Under the pieces are notes generated by a model, which was not told where the DNA came from, searched no databases, and worked only from the letters and a program-made list of their open reading frames with translations. Shown piece by piece: positions 12,128 to 24,300 of a DNA stretch of 64,000 nucleotides (position 1 is the stretch's first letter; each line of letters starts with the position of its first letter). Made by a program: the position numbers and the translations under genes. The DNA comes from Anthopleura xanthogrammica (taxonomy: Eukaryota > Cnidaria > Anthozoa > Actiniaria > Actiniidae): positions 4,132,625 through 4,196,624 of the forward strand of contig OZ025223.1 in assembly GCA_964019055.1 (NCBI GenBank), written 5' to 3'.

Positions 12128-12259
12128 GGGTCCTGAAGGGGTATAATAGGAGCTGGGATTCGCCTTTCTTTGGGCTGGGAAAATAGGATTTCATGCACTG
12201 GGACTGGGATTATGCAAAATTTTGGGCTGGGAAATGGGTTAGGACCCCCTTCAGGACGC
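12128..12259. mobile_element. possible short inverted-repeat element
   Basis: Ends are gggtcctgaagggg and cccccttcaggac, facing each other. The interior is a degenerate repeat of gggctgggaaa and gggattt motifs. No second complete copy was identified in the window. Confidence 0.4.
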
Positions 12260-12380
12260 TCTTGGTTATTAGGAGATAAAATGATTCAGCTTTGAATTTG
12301 TGCATCAGAGTCATAAGTGATTTGCAGGCATTTGCAACAAGATTTAGACAACCCAGTATTGGCCAATAGCTCACCTGAGT

Positions 12381-12449
12381 CTTCTGTAGCTCAGTGGTTG
12401 AGCAGTTGACTAGAATATGGAAGGCCATGGGCTCAATTCCCATCAGGGA
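12381..12449 (+). repeat. tRNA-like sequence, probably tRNA-derived repeat
   Basis: Contains an A-box-like tgtagctcagtggttgagc and a B-box-like gggctcaattccc at tRNA spacing. The acceptor ends do not pair well and the anticodon arm is not convincing. It is therefore read as a tRNA pseudogene or SINE head rather than a functional tRNA. Confidence 0.5.
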
Positions 12450-13415
12450 GTTGGAGTTTTTTTTCTGAGTTCCCTTATTTTTGCTGTAATACACTGAATA
12501 ACTGAATAATGTTATCTCCTAAGAAATTTCAATATCGAATTTGTGGGCATAACATGGTCTGAAATGGGGAGGGGTTATGCTGTTATGCTGCAAATAACAT
12601 GATTATAAATGTGTATTAATGTCTTCAAGTGACCTTAGGTGGCATAAACAATGGGATACCAATATCACTTATAGATCCATTGCTCCTAATATTGGTGGTC
12701 TGTGATGTGGATAAGCAAGGGGTTGCAGAACTTGGGTGACCCTCCTCCATCACTCCTCCCTCCTGAAGTAAGGAAGCAGGAAACATACTTCAGGGCTTAA
12801 AATAATAGCAAAATTAGTTAATGTCTGGCCAGAATTGGAATTTGTCTGGTCAAAAGTTTGCCTTACCAACCATTTTGATCAGTAACATTGAGCCAGAAAG
12901 AGGTATGACCAAGCTGAAACTAATTTGGCCAGTGATCATGACCAGGGACTGACCATGCAGCTGTTATTTTAAGCCCTTTACTTGTATCACACATTACTTG
13001 ATTAATTAATAAGCCATTTAGAGAGTCAGTAACTTGAAAACTCACATGAAATTTAGGAATTAAATTCTGCTTTAAATAATCTCTATAAAACTTGGACTGC
13101 TGAAATTATGTTATGAAATTTTACTAACAATGTGCTGTACAAAGAAGCAACATAGTGCAACACTGAAAATTACTAAATCCATTACAAATATCATGCAATA
13201 GGAATGTGATCACGTACCTATAATTAAGGATAAAATTAATTTAAAATGTAATATTTTAACACATTTGTATATGTTCACTGTTATTTTATAAAATATACAT
13301 TCCATACAATAGTGTTTACTTTGTTAATGTAACACATGCACTAAATGTCACTAAAAACAGCCATGAGGAAGGCTACATCATTTGCTGTTTCAATAGTGTT
13401 TGCCTAGACCTACCC

Positions 13416-13584
13416 AGGGGCGGATCCAGGGGAGGGGTGCAAGGGTTGTGCACCCCCCTTGGAGCAACTTTGTCCCTATTTTGAAGATACTTGATGTGAA
13501 ATAATGTTTTCTTTCTTTGATTCTGAGGGTTAAACTTCCCTGGGCTGACCACCCCTCCCTGAACAAAGTCCTGGATCTGCCCTT
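13416..13584. mobile_element. short element with aggggcggatccagg ends
   Basis: The left end aggggcggatccagg faces the right end cctggatctgccct. A second complete copy lies at 42034-42225 and a left-end fragment near 49703. Confidence 0.65.
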
Positions 13585-13984
13585 GCCTACCCAAAGATAA
13601 TTAGAACTTCTGCAGCCAAAGTATTAATGTTTTACATTATAGGAAAAAAAATATCACCTTGATCATCATCCAGTATAATTTGTTTCGTATTGATTTAGTA
13701 AACCACCTCTAGCCTCTAACCTCCTGTCTAGCCTGCATGCCGTGAGAACCAGTGTTAGGTTCTTGGTAGATAAAGGCTAATAACCTGTTTATTAAATTTG
13801 AAAATTTTGTAAATAAATATTTCATTTGATGACAATATCATGGCTGTAGTGATTCCACCTTGCAATTCCTTACGATTAAAGCATTAAAGACCAGAGTTTG
13901 CACAACAGTTTTATATTTCTTTGGGGACATATACCAAGTTGACTATTGTGAAAGCCCAGCTCAATGCGGCATTGGCGAGACTTG

Positions 13985-14165
13985 GGTTAGAGCAGATCTC
14001 ATACGAGTGTGAAAAGTTGTGACATCGCATAGCCTGTGTAGCAGTGCATTTTGGGGCAGGCTAGACATGGCAGGGAATTTCATACATGGCACATCATTGA
14101 CACGGTCATTGCAAGGCATGGTTCTACTTCTGTGCTGTTAATTTTCATAGTCATGCCAAAAACTG
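13985..14165. mobile_element. 'cacggcacgg' family repeat, diverged copy
   Basis: Shares gagcagatctcatacga, gacacggtca and the ending tttcatagtcat with the better preserved copies at 30455-30605 (same orientation) and 27525-27665 (reverse). Confidence 0.55.
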
Positions 14166-14286
14166 AGAAAACTGCTCTACTCTTGCAACTTATCTTTTTT
14201 TGGTCTAACATTGATAAAAATTCTTCAAATCTGGATTTGCAGTAAAACGTTGCCCTTTAGACAAATATAAAGGCTAGAGTTGTCTA

Positions 14287-14318
14287 ACCGGAAGTTCTCT
14301 TGAACAGCTACCGGAAGT
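14287..14318 (+). promoter_or_regulatory. two ETS-type sites upstream of SAP18
   Basis: accggaagt occurs at 14287-14295 and again at 14310-14318, 81-112 bp before the SAP18 start codon. Paired CCGGAAGT sites are typical of ETS/GABP-driven housekeeping promoters. The sites are seen; the function is inferred. Confidence 0.5.
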
Positions 14319-14398
14319 TATACTTTGAGGCCAGGTTACACAGGGCAGAAATTGGTGACCCTAACATGATCGGTAAGTGAAGCGTTGTTTGATTCAAG

Positions 14399-15834
14399 AT
14401 GGCGGATCGTGATCGCAGAAATCGTAGCGCTCGTTCCCGCTCTCGATCTACCTCAAGGGACAAAGAAAGAACAAGAAAAAACGAAAGAGAGAGAGAAGAG
14501 CCAAAAGATGTGAAGACCATTGATAGAGAAAAGGTAAGAATGAAATAATTGAACCTGCACAGATTTTGTCTAGATGTTTGTCAAAATTTCCATGTGCTTG
14601 TGAGCTCATACTGTATGCACAAAGCAAGCTTACAGTTGTCACTTAGAGAGCTCTACGAATATCTTTCATATTTTAGCATCTTTGCTTCTCTGTTGATTAT
14701 GGTTTTTATTTGCAGACTTGTCCTCTTCTTCTGAGAGTATTTTGCAGTAAGGGTCGTCATCATAGGTAGGTAGACTCAAGCTATTTTATTATGACGGGAT
14801 ATGTTTCACATTTACTAAGTTTTATAACCGTATTCTTTGAAGTGCGACCCGCGACGATAACTCATTTGCCAACTAGCATTTGAGGGTCATCAATCAAAGA
14901 ACTAAACTAGAAAAATTACATTTTTGAGAGAAATTCTAGACTGAATTAAAGATTTTAGAGGATTAAAATCTTATATTCAGTCCACAATCTCCCTCAAAAA
15001 AAGTTTTCTATATTCTTATTATTCTGTTTGTCAGGGTTGATGAATATTCAAGAAACAGTGTACCATCCAATGAATTACAGATATATACCTGGTAAGTTGT
15101 GAATACCAGCTCTATCTTAAAAAATGGCACCAGATTATAGACTCTATCCTAAGCAAGTCGCCTTGTGAAAGTATTAGAATATCCTCTCCTTATACCCTCC
15201 CCAACCTTTGGAAATTCCAATCCCCCTCTGTGGAGGAGGTATGGATATTTTCTTGAACTACACAATATATCCTCCTCAGACCCTCCCCACCCCTTGGAAA
15301 TTCTGATCCTCCTTTGTGGGGGAGGTATGGATATTTTCTGGAACTACTCAAAATACCTTGTTCAGACCCTCCCCAGCCATTGGAAATTCCGATCCTCCAC
15401 TGTGGGGGAGGTATGGATATTTTCTAGGATTTCACTTTCACAAGGTGTGATAATTATATTGCTCCTGTAACTTGATATTCAGTTGCTGAAACTGTAGAAT
15501 GTGGTATATTCATACATTCTATAAAACTATGAGTTGATTTTTACATTTGGATTTTCTTATCTCCAGGAAAGATGCTACCCTGAAAGAGCTAATGAACCTT
15601 GTTAAAGAAGTAAATCCAGATGGACGACAGAAAGGCACAGTATTCAGCTTCTCAACGGTCTTCCCAGATCAAAGACGTGGTGGATTCATAATGAAGGATA
15701 TAGGATCGGCCACAGCAGGAAGAAAGGGACAAGACGACAGTGTAACACTGGAATCCAAAAAGTTCCAAATAGGAGACTACATTGATGTTGCTATACAAGT
15801 ACCAAGGATGATACGAAGGGATAGGCCTTATTGA
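14399..15834 (+). CDS. SAP18: Sin3A-associated protein of 18 kDa
   Basis: Four exons: 14399-14533, 14716-14765, 15035-15091, 15567-15834; 169 aa (human 153-172 by isoform). SAP18 is a ubiquitin-like-fold subunit of the Sin3-HDAC corepressor and of the ASAP/PSAP complexes on the exon junction complex in the nucleus. Seen: an RS/RE-rich N-terminus (residues 5-35), then DREKTCPLLLRVF, RHHRVDEYSRNSVPSNELQI, YTWKDATLKELM, SVTLESKKFQIGDYIDVAI and the C-terminal RDRPY. The N-terminal RS-like extension is longer than in the short human form and fits splicing-complex association. An upstream atgatcg at 14366 would run out of frame, so the ATG preceded by attcaag was chosen. Confidence 0.95.
14825..14907. 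mobile_element. half of 'gtgcgacccgc' inverted-repeat element
   Basis: aaccgtattctttgaagtgc and the following gacccgcgacg...caactagcatttgagg match one arm of the complete element at 46843-47145. A separate short inverted repeat (ctagaaaaattaca...) fills the rest of SAP18 intron 2. Confidence 0.55.
15174..15428. repeat. about 88-bp minisatellite in SAP18 intron 3
   Basis: Three units, each with cagaccctccccaccccttgg-type starts, ttggaaattccgatcc, tgtgggggaggtatggatat and ttttctggaacta. It is the reverse complement of the minisatellite at 6165-6595. Confidence 0.85.
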
Positions 15835-16620
15835 TATATTTGAACATCAGTGTCGTCTTTTTTTGGAGGGGAGGGGAGAGGGTGCTGTGCTTTCTCCTGG
15901 TGTGTGTAGCTATGACATTAGAATGGCTACAGTGACAAAGTTTTGCAACCAATAGCAAAATAATAAGTAAAAAATGAAGCAAAAAAGTGAGATCTTTCAT
16001 CTCAGTTTCATGGATTGAGACCTAGATTTTTTTACTTTAATTTTTTTTATCAAAACATGGCCATTACTCTGCTGTTATGTATTATTCTGTCACAATATAA
16101 ATTGCCGCACCCACCCCTTCTTTGCCCGTAGTTCCTAAACTTTCTCCTCTACAACTGTTTCTCTAAATTTTAGTTATTTTAAGAACTTTGTTTTAGACTT
16201 TTAAAAGTTGACAAAACTTCAAAGTACATAGTCTGACATATTTGTAGTAAGTAAACCCTTTTTAAAAAAATTAGTTTCTCCAAATATTTTCTTTTTTGTA
16301 ACTCATATTGATGGAGCTGTAAGTAACCTCATGTCCAGAGATATTTATGATAATAAAAAAAACCATCTCAAATGTTTCTTCTTTTTAAATCTTTCTGTTT
16401 TACGTAGAATACAAGATATGTCCAAAGTATTGTAGTAGAGAGCAACACTTAATCTGAGAAACAGTACTAAATCTATTTTCAAAAATATTTTGCACATTTG
16501 TTTTCTATTCTTTCATCAATGCTATTTTATTTTAGTGCTAGTTGTGCTGTTTCACAGATGTAGTGTTTACACATTATGAAAGTCCCAAACACTCATGTAT
16601 CTAATGTTAAGAGTGCTATG
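15835..16620. other. convergent SAP18 / CXorf65-like 3' interval
   Basis: Holds both 3' UTRs. An aataaa for SAP18 is visible near 16352. No further ORF or repeat was recognised. Confidence 0.5.
16526..16531 (-). terminator. polyadenylation signal of the CXorf65-like gene
   Basis: tttatt on the plus strand (AATAAA on the minus strand) lies 90 nt downstream of the minus-strand stop codon. Confidence 0.5.
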
Positions 16621-17775
16621 TCAATGAAAGCGGCCTTTAGACCTAGGCATGGCTCTGACTTGCGTCTTTGAAGCAAGCTTTCCTTTTCCTATTGCACTTG
16701 GCCTTGGTGACTGTGATCTTGGCATCACTGGAACTGGTATAGAGATGTCTGGATTGACTTTCTTGCTGTAGAGTTTAGCTGAAAGAATAAGTGAAGTGAG
16801 AATTGACTGAAAGAAAAGGATGGATAATTATCCTGAGAATGGATAAATTAGGGCCGTACCGAGGCCAAAAATATTGGGGGAGGGGGGAACCCTAGGTCCC
16901 TCCCCGTGATACGGCGCTGTAAATGAATGTGAGAGAAAGAAAAGAACGGAGTAAAAAAGATGAAATGGTTGAAGAAAGTAAAAAAAAAGCTGGATATAGA
17001 AAATATTTGATACAACTTAAGCTGGATAAAATTGGAATAAATATACCTAGAAAATCAGGAATTGATTCTGACACTCCCCTCAGTAATGGCGTATAAACTG
17101 ACTGCTTTTGCCTTGAGGTGGTGTCCTCGGCTTCAAAGAAAACAAACAAACACAAAACATTGTTATAATGCACTTTTTCCTAAGAATATGACAAAGCAAA
17201 ATGATCTTAATTGTGTTAAAATCTACGTACTGATTTGCAGAAGAATTAAAATGCTACGATTTGGTAAAAATGTTGTAGCATATTCGTTTGGCGGGCGTCC
17301 AGGAAGATTTTTTAGAAAACCATTTTCATCTGCCAAATCGATAACATCTAAAGAAAAAATATCAAGGAATTATATAAAAAGTACTGGAAGCATTATGTGA
17401 ATTAAAAAACGCAGAAATATGAAACTCAACTGACAGTTTTCTCCAATTATTGAGCCGAAATTTTGAGTCGTAATAAGTTTAAGCTTACCTTCACTTTGAC
17501 AGTTACAGCGCTCTTTGATGTTTTCGTACAACATTTTTGCTCTACAGTTTGTGTTAAATAGACGATGTTCGTCATCTTAAACACAGTTGAAAAAATATTA
17601 ATCATAGCAGATTTTAACTAAAGTTTTCGGGGTTGGAAAAAATAAAGATTGAAAAACTATAACGGTCAGTGACTGCATGATAAACTAAATCTAAGCTTAT
17701 TCAGTTTTTAGACAAAAAAGCCGCTAGAAAATAAGCAAAATACTACCTACCTCCAAAACGAACAACTACGAACAT
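16621..17775 (-). CDS. CXorf65: CXorf65-like conserved protein of unknown function
   Basis: Five small exons: 17775-17751, 17575-17489, 17347-17231, 17130-17047, 16778-16621, all with GT/AG and matching phase; 156 aa. The N-terminus reads MFVVVRFGDDEHRLFNTNC, followed by a region with VIDLADENG, LKNLPGRP and FLPNRSILILL. The spacing of MF....GD....L.NTNC and IDL....G..K.L matches human CXorf65 as I remember it. The C-terminal third is basic and Ser/Pro-rich. No catalytic motif, signal peptide or membrane segment is visible; the first 80 residues could form a small beta-grasp-like domain (inference). It is head-to-head with AK9 across 600 bp. Human CXorf65 is uncharacterised, so no role is assigned. 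Confidence 0.8.
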
Positions 17776-18376
17776 TTCAAAATTAAGGGATTTTGTTTTT
17801 TGACTTTAAAATTTCTGAAATATAAGCAAACTATAAATGTTTTCTGTGAGTGGAAAACTCGCCAAAATCTTTAGCAAAAACTTGCGGAAGTGACGTCACA
17901 TCTCCAAAAAGCGGCAACCACAGCCCAGCTTATCCAGCCCATAATTTCAAAAGGAGAAATATTATATTCTGTAGAATATAAAAAATTCTGATCTACATTT
18001 ATAAAGTTTAAATTTGTAGTAGATAAAACGATGTAAAGAGACATTTAATCTATCTTGGTTTCCCAGCTTTTGTGTAAAATATTCCGTTTTGAAAATACAC
18101 AGCGCAGTTATTTTCTCGTTAAATTTTCATATAACTTATCATTTTATCCTTTTAGTTTTTTCTATCTTTTTTGTTGTTGCGTATTTTTATTTTTTGAATA
18201 TTTTTTTTTGCAATTTTGAACCAGTAGTTTCCAGTCTCTCTTGATTTAACACGGCCATCATCGTCAACAATCGTGCTGCCATGGTAACCCAATCCTTCAG
18301 TTCACAGTTGCAAAGGAGCAAGCCAGAAATGGCAGAAGAATGACCTCAAAATATCGCTGAAAAATAAGCCTTCAAT
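17776..18376. promoter_or_regulatory. bidirectional promoter, CXorf65-like / AK9
   Basis: Only 601 bp separate the two divergent start codons. A full CRE palindrome tgacgtca lies at 17891-17898 and an X-box-like palindrome at 18275-18288. The arrangement implies shared control. Confidence 0.55.
18275..18288. promoter_or_regulatory. X-box-like RFX site
   Basis: gctgccatggtaac differs by one base from the palindromic RFX motif gttgccatggtaac and lies about 90 bp upstream of the AK9 start. RFX factors drive ciliary genes across animals. Confidence 0.55.
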
Positions 18377-21300
18377 ATGTCTAACAAAGAAAAAACAAAT
18401 ACAGTGGATTATTTTAACTTAGATCCGTTCAATGAAGCCAAGGTGAGGCATTTTTTCAATCCTAAATTCCTCGTAAATACGCATATCCTTCACGAGTTGG
18501 TTCTCCACATTTTCAACCTGATGAACATTTTTCTTCCCTAAAATATCCTTCTAGAGTAGAAATACAAACGTTATTAATATTTTTAGAACCTAAACTAAAT
18601 CCTTTATGCATGTTTTCTTCTTCAATGCCTCTTTGGAGTCGAGGTTTTGGGATTTGCGTTAAAAACTCTAGTGTTTTCGTACCATACCCTATCAGCATAT
18701 CTGGTCTAAAGTACCTTTCACAAACTTTCGACCAAACCACACATCAATTATGAATAATACAGAAAAATTACAACTTAACTATTCCCAAATGAATACCACA
18801 AGTATTTCTAATATCTGTAAAACTTTATGAGCTTTTAAAAAGCTGAATTTATTTGATGATTGTTATTTTTTCATATTTTTTAGGCGGAACGAAAATATCT
18901 GAACTCCAAGCCAACATGTTATATCATAATTGGAAAACCAGTGAGTAGAAGTAACAGATTCTCATTGGATTTTTACACGAGTTGAATGTCTTGATAAAGG
19001 GTGCACATGCTGAGAATACTAACTAACGTTTATTATGTGTAATTATTTAGGGATCAGGGAAAACTACCCTGGCTAGGAAGCTAGCTCAAGCTTGGAAATG
19101 TGAATTTGTGAATGGTGAGTGATAATTCATGAAACAGAATGGAATAAGAATGTGAAAAATGTGAAATGAGGACAAGAATGGGTAGATTGTGAAATGCGAT
19201 TTGCACTGGGAAAATGGGATTAGACATAGGAATGGGATTTAGGTAACTACGAAAGGGAAATAACAATGAAAGCATATATTGTTTTTTACTGAGTCTAGGA
19301 TTTTGTTAACAGCCCAGCATCCAAAGTTGAAGGAACTCAATATTTATGATATTAATGCTGTAGTAAATTATAGGATTATATTTGTACAGAATAGGATCTA
19401 AGGTAATAATAACCTTAGATCCTATTCTGTACAAATTGCATAATTATTATGCTATAATTATTTCCCCCAGGCAATGAAGTTATCAACATGGCGATTGAAA
19501 TGCAAACAGAATTGGGAACCAAGGTACTGAAAATAATCATAGTTATTATGGTTGTACAATCATAATTACATAAGATTTTCATTTGATTGTGAAAAAACAG
19601 TATGTGCTATACTGTATGTACATAGAGTAAAGAAAGTACACACAGTATATAAATGTAATAGTAAGAGTGGTTTTCGCATGAGTGGGAAACAATAAGGCAA
19701 AATGTTAGCCATCTAGCTGTACCATATGTTACCGTACCTGTAACTATGCATTAATGTAATTAGATGAATTACTAGAAGACAGTAGGAAGCCATTTCAATG
19801 TTGTGACATGTCGCAATGCGTATGTGCTATATGTCAGTACTGTATGTTTCCCACTCATAAGAAAACTGCTTTAAATAAATATAATAATATTTAGGAGAAT
19901 ACAAAACCAGGGAATCCTAAAGATTCAAAGAAAAGAGGCATAAAGTACAGGGGCATATATTAGAGCTTTTTCATTGGAGGTTCTATAAAATTAAGTATGA
20001 GTCAATGAGAATGGGGATCACTAAGGCTTCCTCCCTAAATAAGTTGCATAAGGCTGCAATATTTACTTGATTGTTTAAAATGTTCTTTAAGGCTCAAGAA
20101 ATCCTTCTACGAGGGGAAGCCATTCCTGAAGAACTGGCAGCAAAGATGTTGCTTGAGAAAATCAATTCCCCAGAGGTCGCTCATCATGGTAAGAAATGCA
20201 CTCCCGATTTCCTTGTCATTACCTCTCTTAAAGTTGGAAATATGACCCTTGTGACTCAATAAAAGCATATTTATTTTAGTAAACATGCAAACGAGTGCCA
20301 AAGAGTTAAAGGGATACAAAAACTATGTTTGAAAGTAATGGATAGGGAATCATTAACTTGTTCATTTTTGCTTTTCAGGTTATATACTTGATGGTTTTCC
20401 ATCATTAAGTGAGGACTGGTTATCTTTGGCAGATCAACTGGAATTGGTGAAAAACCTTCCAATGCCTCCTGACTTCATCATTAATATCAAGGTACAGTTA
20501 TACCGGTATATGGTTACTTGGAATTGCTATGATCAATGATGGAAATATCTAACATTTTACTACCAAAACAGATTGAGTGTGAATTCAGCTCCTCACTTAA
20601 TGCACTTGTTTGACTTTACTGTATATTCCTGAAGGCCCAGTGGGATGAATTAATTAGCTTCAAAGTAACAGCGGAATAAACTGTTATTTTGATTTTTACC
20701 CCATGAATGTGAGCATGGGCCTTCAGCAATGTAATTAAGTCAAGCAAGTGCGAAGTGACGAGTCGAATTCTCCCTCTACCTGTTTTGGTAGTAACAAAAT
20801 ATATCCATTCCACTCCAGCCACATAATGGTGAATGTTATTATTTGACGAAAAACTGCTCAGGAATTCTATATTATTATTCCTATTTTCATGATTACTTGA
20901 CCAACAGTTCCCCAGATCAGTCTGGGTTTTTGGCTTCTTTCAATCAAATTTGAAAAATTTAGAGGCCTTTTGTCACATTTCTTTAAAATTTTAGTATTTA
21001 TCATGCATTCTTGCAAGCTGTACACATGCAGGCAAAGACAGATGTGATGTACAGTAAATGAAAACACCTTCTGTCAACAGATCCCTGACAAAGATCTTGC
21101 AGTGCGAAGACAAGAACAGAAGCTTGACCCCCTGACTGGCATGCTGTATGCAAGATGGGAATATGCACCTGAACCATTGAATGGCACAGACACAGAAAAT
21201 CTTGGTGAAGAGGATGAAGGAATGGAAGATGAGGAGGAGGAAGAGGAGGAAGAGGAAGAAATATTGGAAGAGGTTGAAGAGTATCCAGTAAGTAGAGTGG

Positions 21301-24300
21301 CTTGGATAACCTTAATCACTATATGTCATGCTAGCACATCAGTGCTGTTTATTTTACCTTTATAGACCCCTTGCAGCATGACAGGATGCAGCTCAATTTG
21401 GAGGACAAAACAATAGGTTCCAGTTCTCAGGAGTTTGAATTTTTTTTATTTTGTCCTCCAAATTGAGCAGCTTTGATGTCACATGAAAGGGGTCCATATT
21501 TGATTTGGGGAGAGGGAAGAAATAGGAATACTATACAGTTACTGTTGGACCCTGTTGGTCTTATGGTTCTCTGGTTTTCCAAAAATCAAAAATGAAAGAT
21601 CATATTTTATGAGCTTCCATTTCCCACTTATTTCCCATTCATTTTTCCCTTTCATTCTTTAACAATCTACAGGAGGATGAAGAGAAAGAAGAACCTTCAC
21701 CAGAGCTGATTGACCGGCTTGTCACAAGACCAGAAGATCTGCCACAAAATGTCACAGCAAGCATTAAACATTACAAAGACATGGTTCTTAGAACATTTGA
21801 AGTAAGTATTTAGAGGAAAATATAAAAGACAAATAGTAAAAATTCCCAAAAATTTCTGAAACATCCTTCCTCCTTGCTGTCTGTCTGTCTGTCTGCTTGT
21901 TTCTATTTACCATTAACTAAATATTTTTACCTTCCACAGGACTACATGGCTGATCATGACCAACAAAAGCTGATTGAAATTGATGGAAACGAGAACCAAA
22001 GAGTATTGTTTAAGGTACTATACTATAGGCAGCACCCTAAGAGCCCTTGTTCAGAATGATGTTAGTGATACTTTGATGATGAATATGATGATGATGATGA
22101 TGATGAAGGGGAAAGTATATGATGATGTCATTGAAACTTTAATGATATTGGAGATGATGAAGATGAATATAATGATGATGGTGGTGCCATTAGTAATGAT
22201 GATGATGATGATGAAGATTGTCCAAACGTATATCTTGAGGAAAGGCAATTAGACGTTTTTCCTACAAATTCAAATTATTTAATCTTCTCAAGAACGAAAC
22301 TCAATTGTAATTCAATCAAACGATTCCTATTCGAAATCTATACGTTGCAATTAAATGTTCAATACTACTGTCCTTACTTTCATCCTTCGTTGAATCTTCT
22401 GGGTCCTCTGTTCTGTTCTTTTCTGTTCTTGTTCGGTTCTTTCTTCCTCTGTTTCTTTGCCGCTGCTTGTCCTTTAGTGTTCTCTTTCGCTCCTAGTACT
22501 TGTTGTATCGTTCACGTCTAACTGCCTTCTTAGATTAAATTTATTCTTGCATTATATATACCTGGCATTGTTCGAGGTTATGTAATCAGTTATGTCATCC
22601 TACACATTTGTATTGTCTTTATTTGACATAACCTCGTTATTCTGACAAAGATGAAGATATGACGATGACAATTTGATGATGCTTTGATAATGATAATGAT
22701 ACTTAGGAAGATGATAATGATATTAATGTCTTATATCATTTTCTTATCCTCCCAAGCATCTCATGATGAAGCTCAACACATTCGTTCTCAACCGTGCGCT
22801 TGTCCCGCTCCGCCTTCAAGGCTCAGAAGACTCAGAAGAGATCTCTGACGACACAGATATCGATGACTTGCTTAGAACTCTAGCTGCTGCAGAAATGGTT
22901 GCACCAAAGTTCCGATGGCGACGCAGCAAGTGGGGAAGAAACTGTCCTGTTGCGTTGAAAGAGGGCAACATTATGACAGGCAGCGTGCAATATTCTGTCA
23001 GGTAAGCAATCATTTCGTCCATAACTTGACTTTATAACACATCGATATCGACAATAATAGGGAAAAAATTCTTCAATAAACTGGGGTGCTTACCATTGAA
23101 ACTGATCCATCTGGTTGGAATGGTTAGCAATTTTCTAATCTCGATCCTAATTGGACAAACTTCCGACAAATGGTACACGCGTCTACCGGAAGAACCGAAA
23201 AGAGCGGGAAAAGTGGCCGGATTATCTCATGGTACACGCGTCTACCGGAAGAACCGAAAAGAGCGGGAAAAGTGGCCGGATTATCTCAAATCGGAAGACC
23301 GAGTTTTCTGGAATGTTGCGATTGGAATGACATTTGTTTCCAAACCGGAATTTCCGGTTTTTCCAGTAAAATGTAAGCACCCCAGAAGAGCATGCATGTC
23401 CATCAAAGTGCGTAAAGACGACGCTAGTGAATGCGCGCTTTAGGCAGCCAGTGCAGACGAGAGAAGAAAGCATGAATTTTATTTCTTTCTTATTATTTAG
23501 CTTTTTTGTTCTTCTTGGTTTTGCCCGCCATGTCAATATTAAAAAACTTGAGTAATTTTATTCTAGTTTTCTTGACAAGCTGTACATCATGTCAACAAGT
23601 AAGGCCCTTGGTCAGTTCATGCGGAACCCACGGCCGTTCCTAGCACCCCAACTGCCACGCCCTCCATGTAAGGTGTGTGTTCTTGGTCCTCCATACTCAG
23701 GCAAGACAGAGGTGGCACGAAGGATTGCTGAACGATACAAAGCAAAGGTAAAATCAAGTTGAGATTTTTTAGACTAGATATCGTAGGACTTTCAAACAGT
23801 ACAGCACACAGTGACGTCAGGGTACGGAAATGGCGTACGCTAGATGGAGAGGTTAGATATGAGTTTGATAAAATGCGTGAACAACAAACAAACAAGCAAA
23901 GGATCCCGTGCGTCCCTTCCACACCACTTAAAACTTTTAAGTTGTGACGTATTTCCTGGTCCAATTACTGCTCACAAAAACCCCTAAAATCATGCGCTAA
24001 AATCAATGTTTTCACCTCCACCTGAAAAAAGTTAGAACTTTGAACAAGAAATCCTGTCACCAAGAAAAAGTAAGAAAAATCTTTATAGAACTGCTTTTCG
24101 TTTTGGACCCGGCCGGGACTGAGTCGTTTTTTAAAAGCTCTATTTCAAAGAAAGTGGACTGTGATGCATTCTGTTCTAGCTTGGGTAAAAACGTCTTTTT
24201 TTTCACCATACCTATCAGTTGTTGTTTGTACCCAAACTAGACAACAATTGATCCTGTTTATCGAACTCAAAAAAAGACCTATTTCTTGTTGTTCCGCAAT

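Larger units (their letters stand above)
12450..14286. other. CHMP1-SAP18 intergenic DNA
   Basis: AT-rich with no convincing exon. It holds the short elements at 13416-13584 and 13985-14165, listed separately. The polyadenylation site of CHMP1 was not identified. Confidence 0.5.

Noticed and set aside
12381..12449. Functional tRNA gene
   Set aside because: A- and B-box-like pieces are present but the acceptor stem and anticodon arm do not form; more likely a tRNA-derived repeat.
21074..21319. Poly-serine minus-strand ORF
   Set aside because: Antisense of the poly-Glu linker in AK9 exon 7.
22261..22640. Possible solo LTR in AK9 intron 9
   Set aside because: Facing gaggttatgt/acataacctc sequences are present but no second LTR, primer-binding site or clear target duplication was found.
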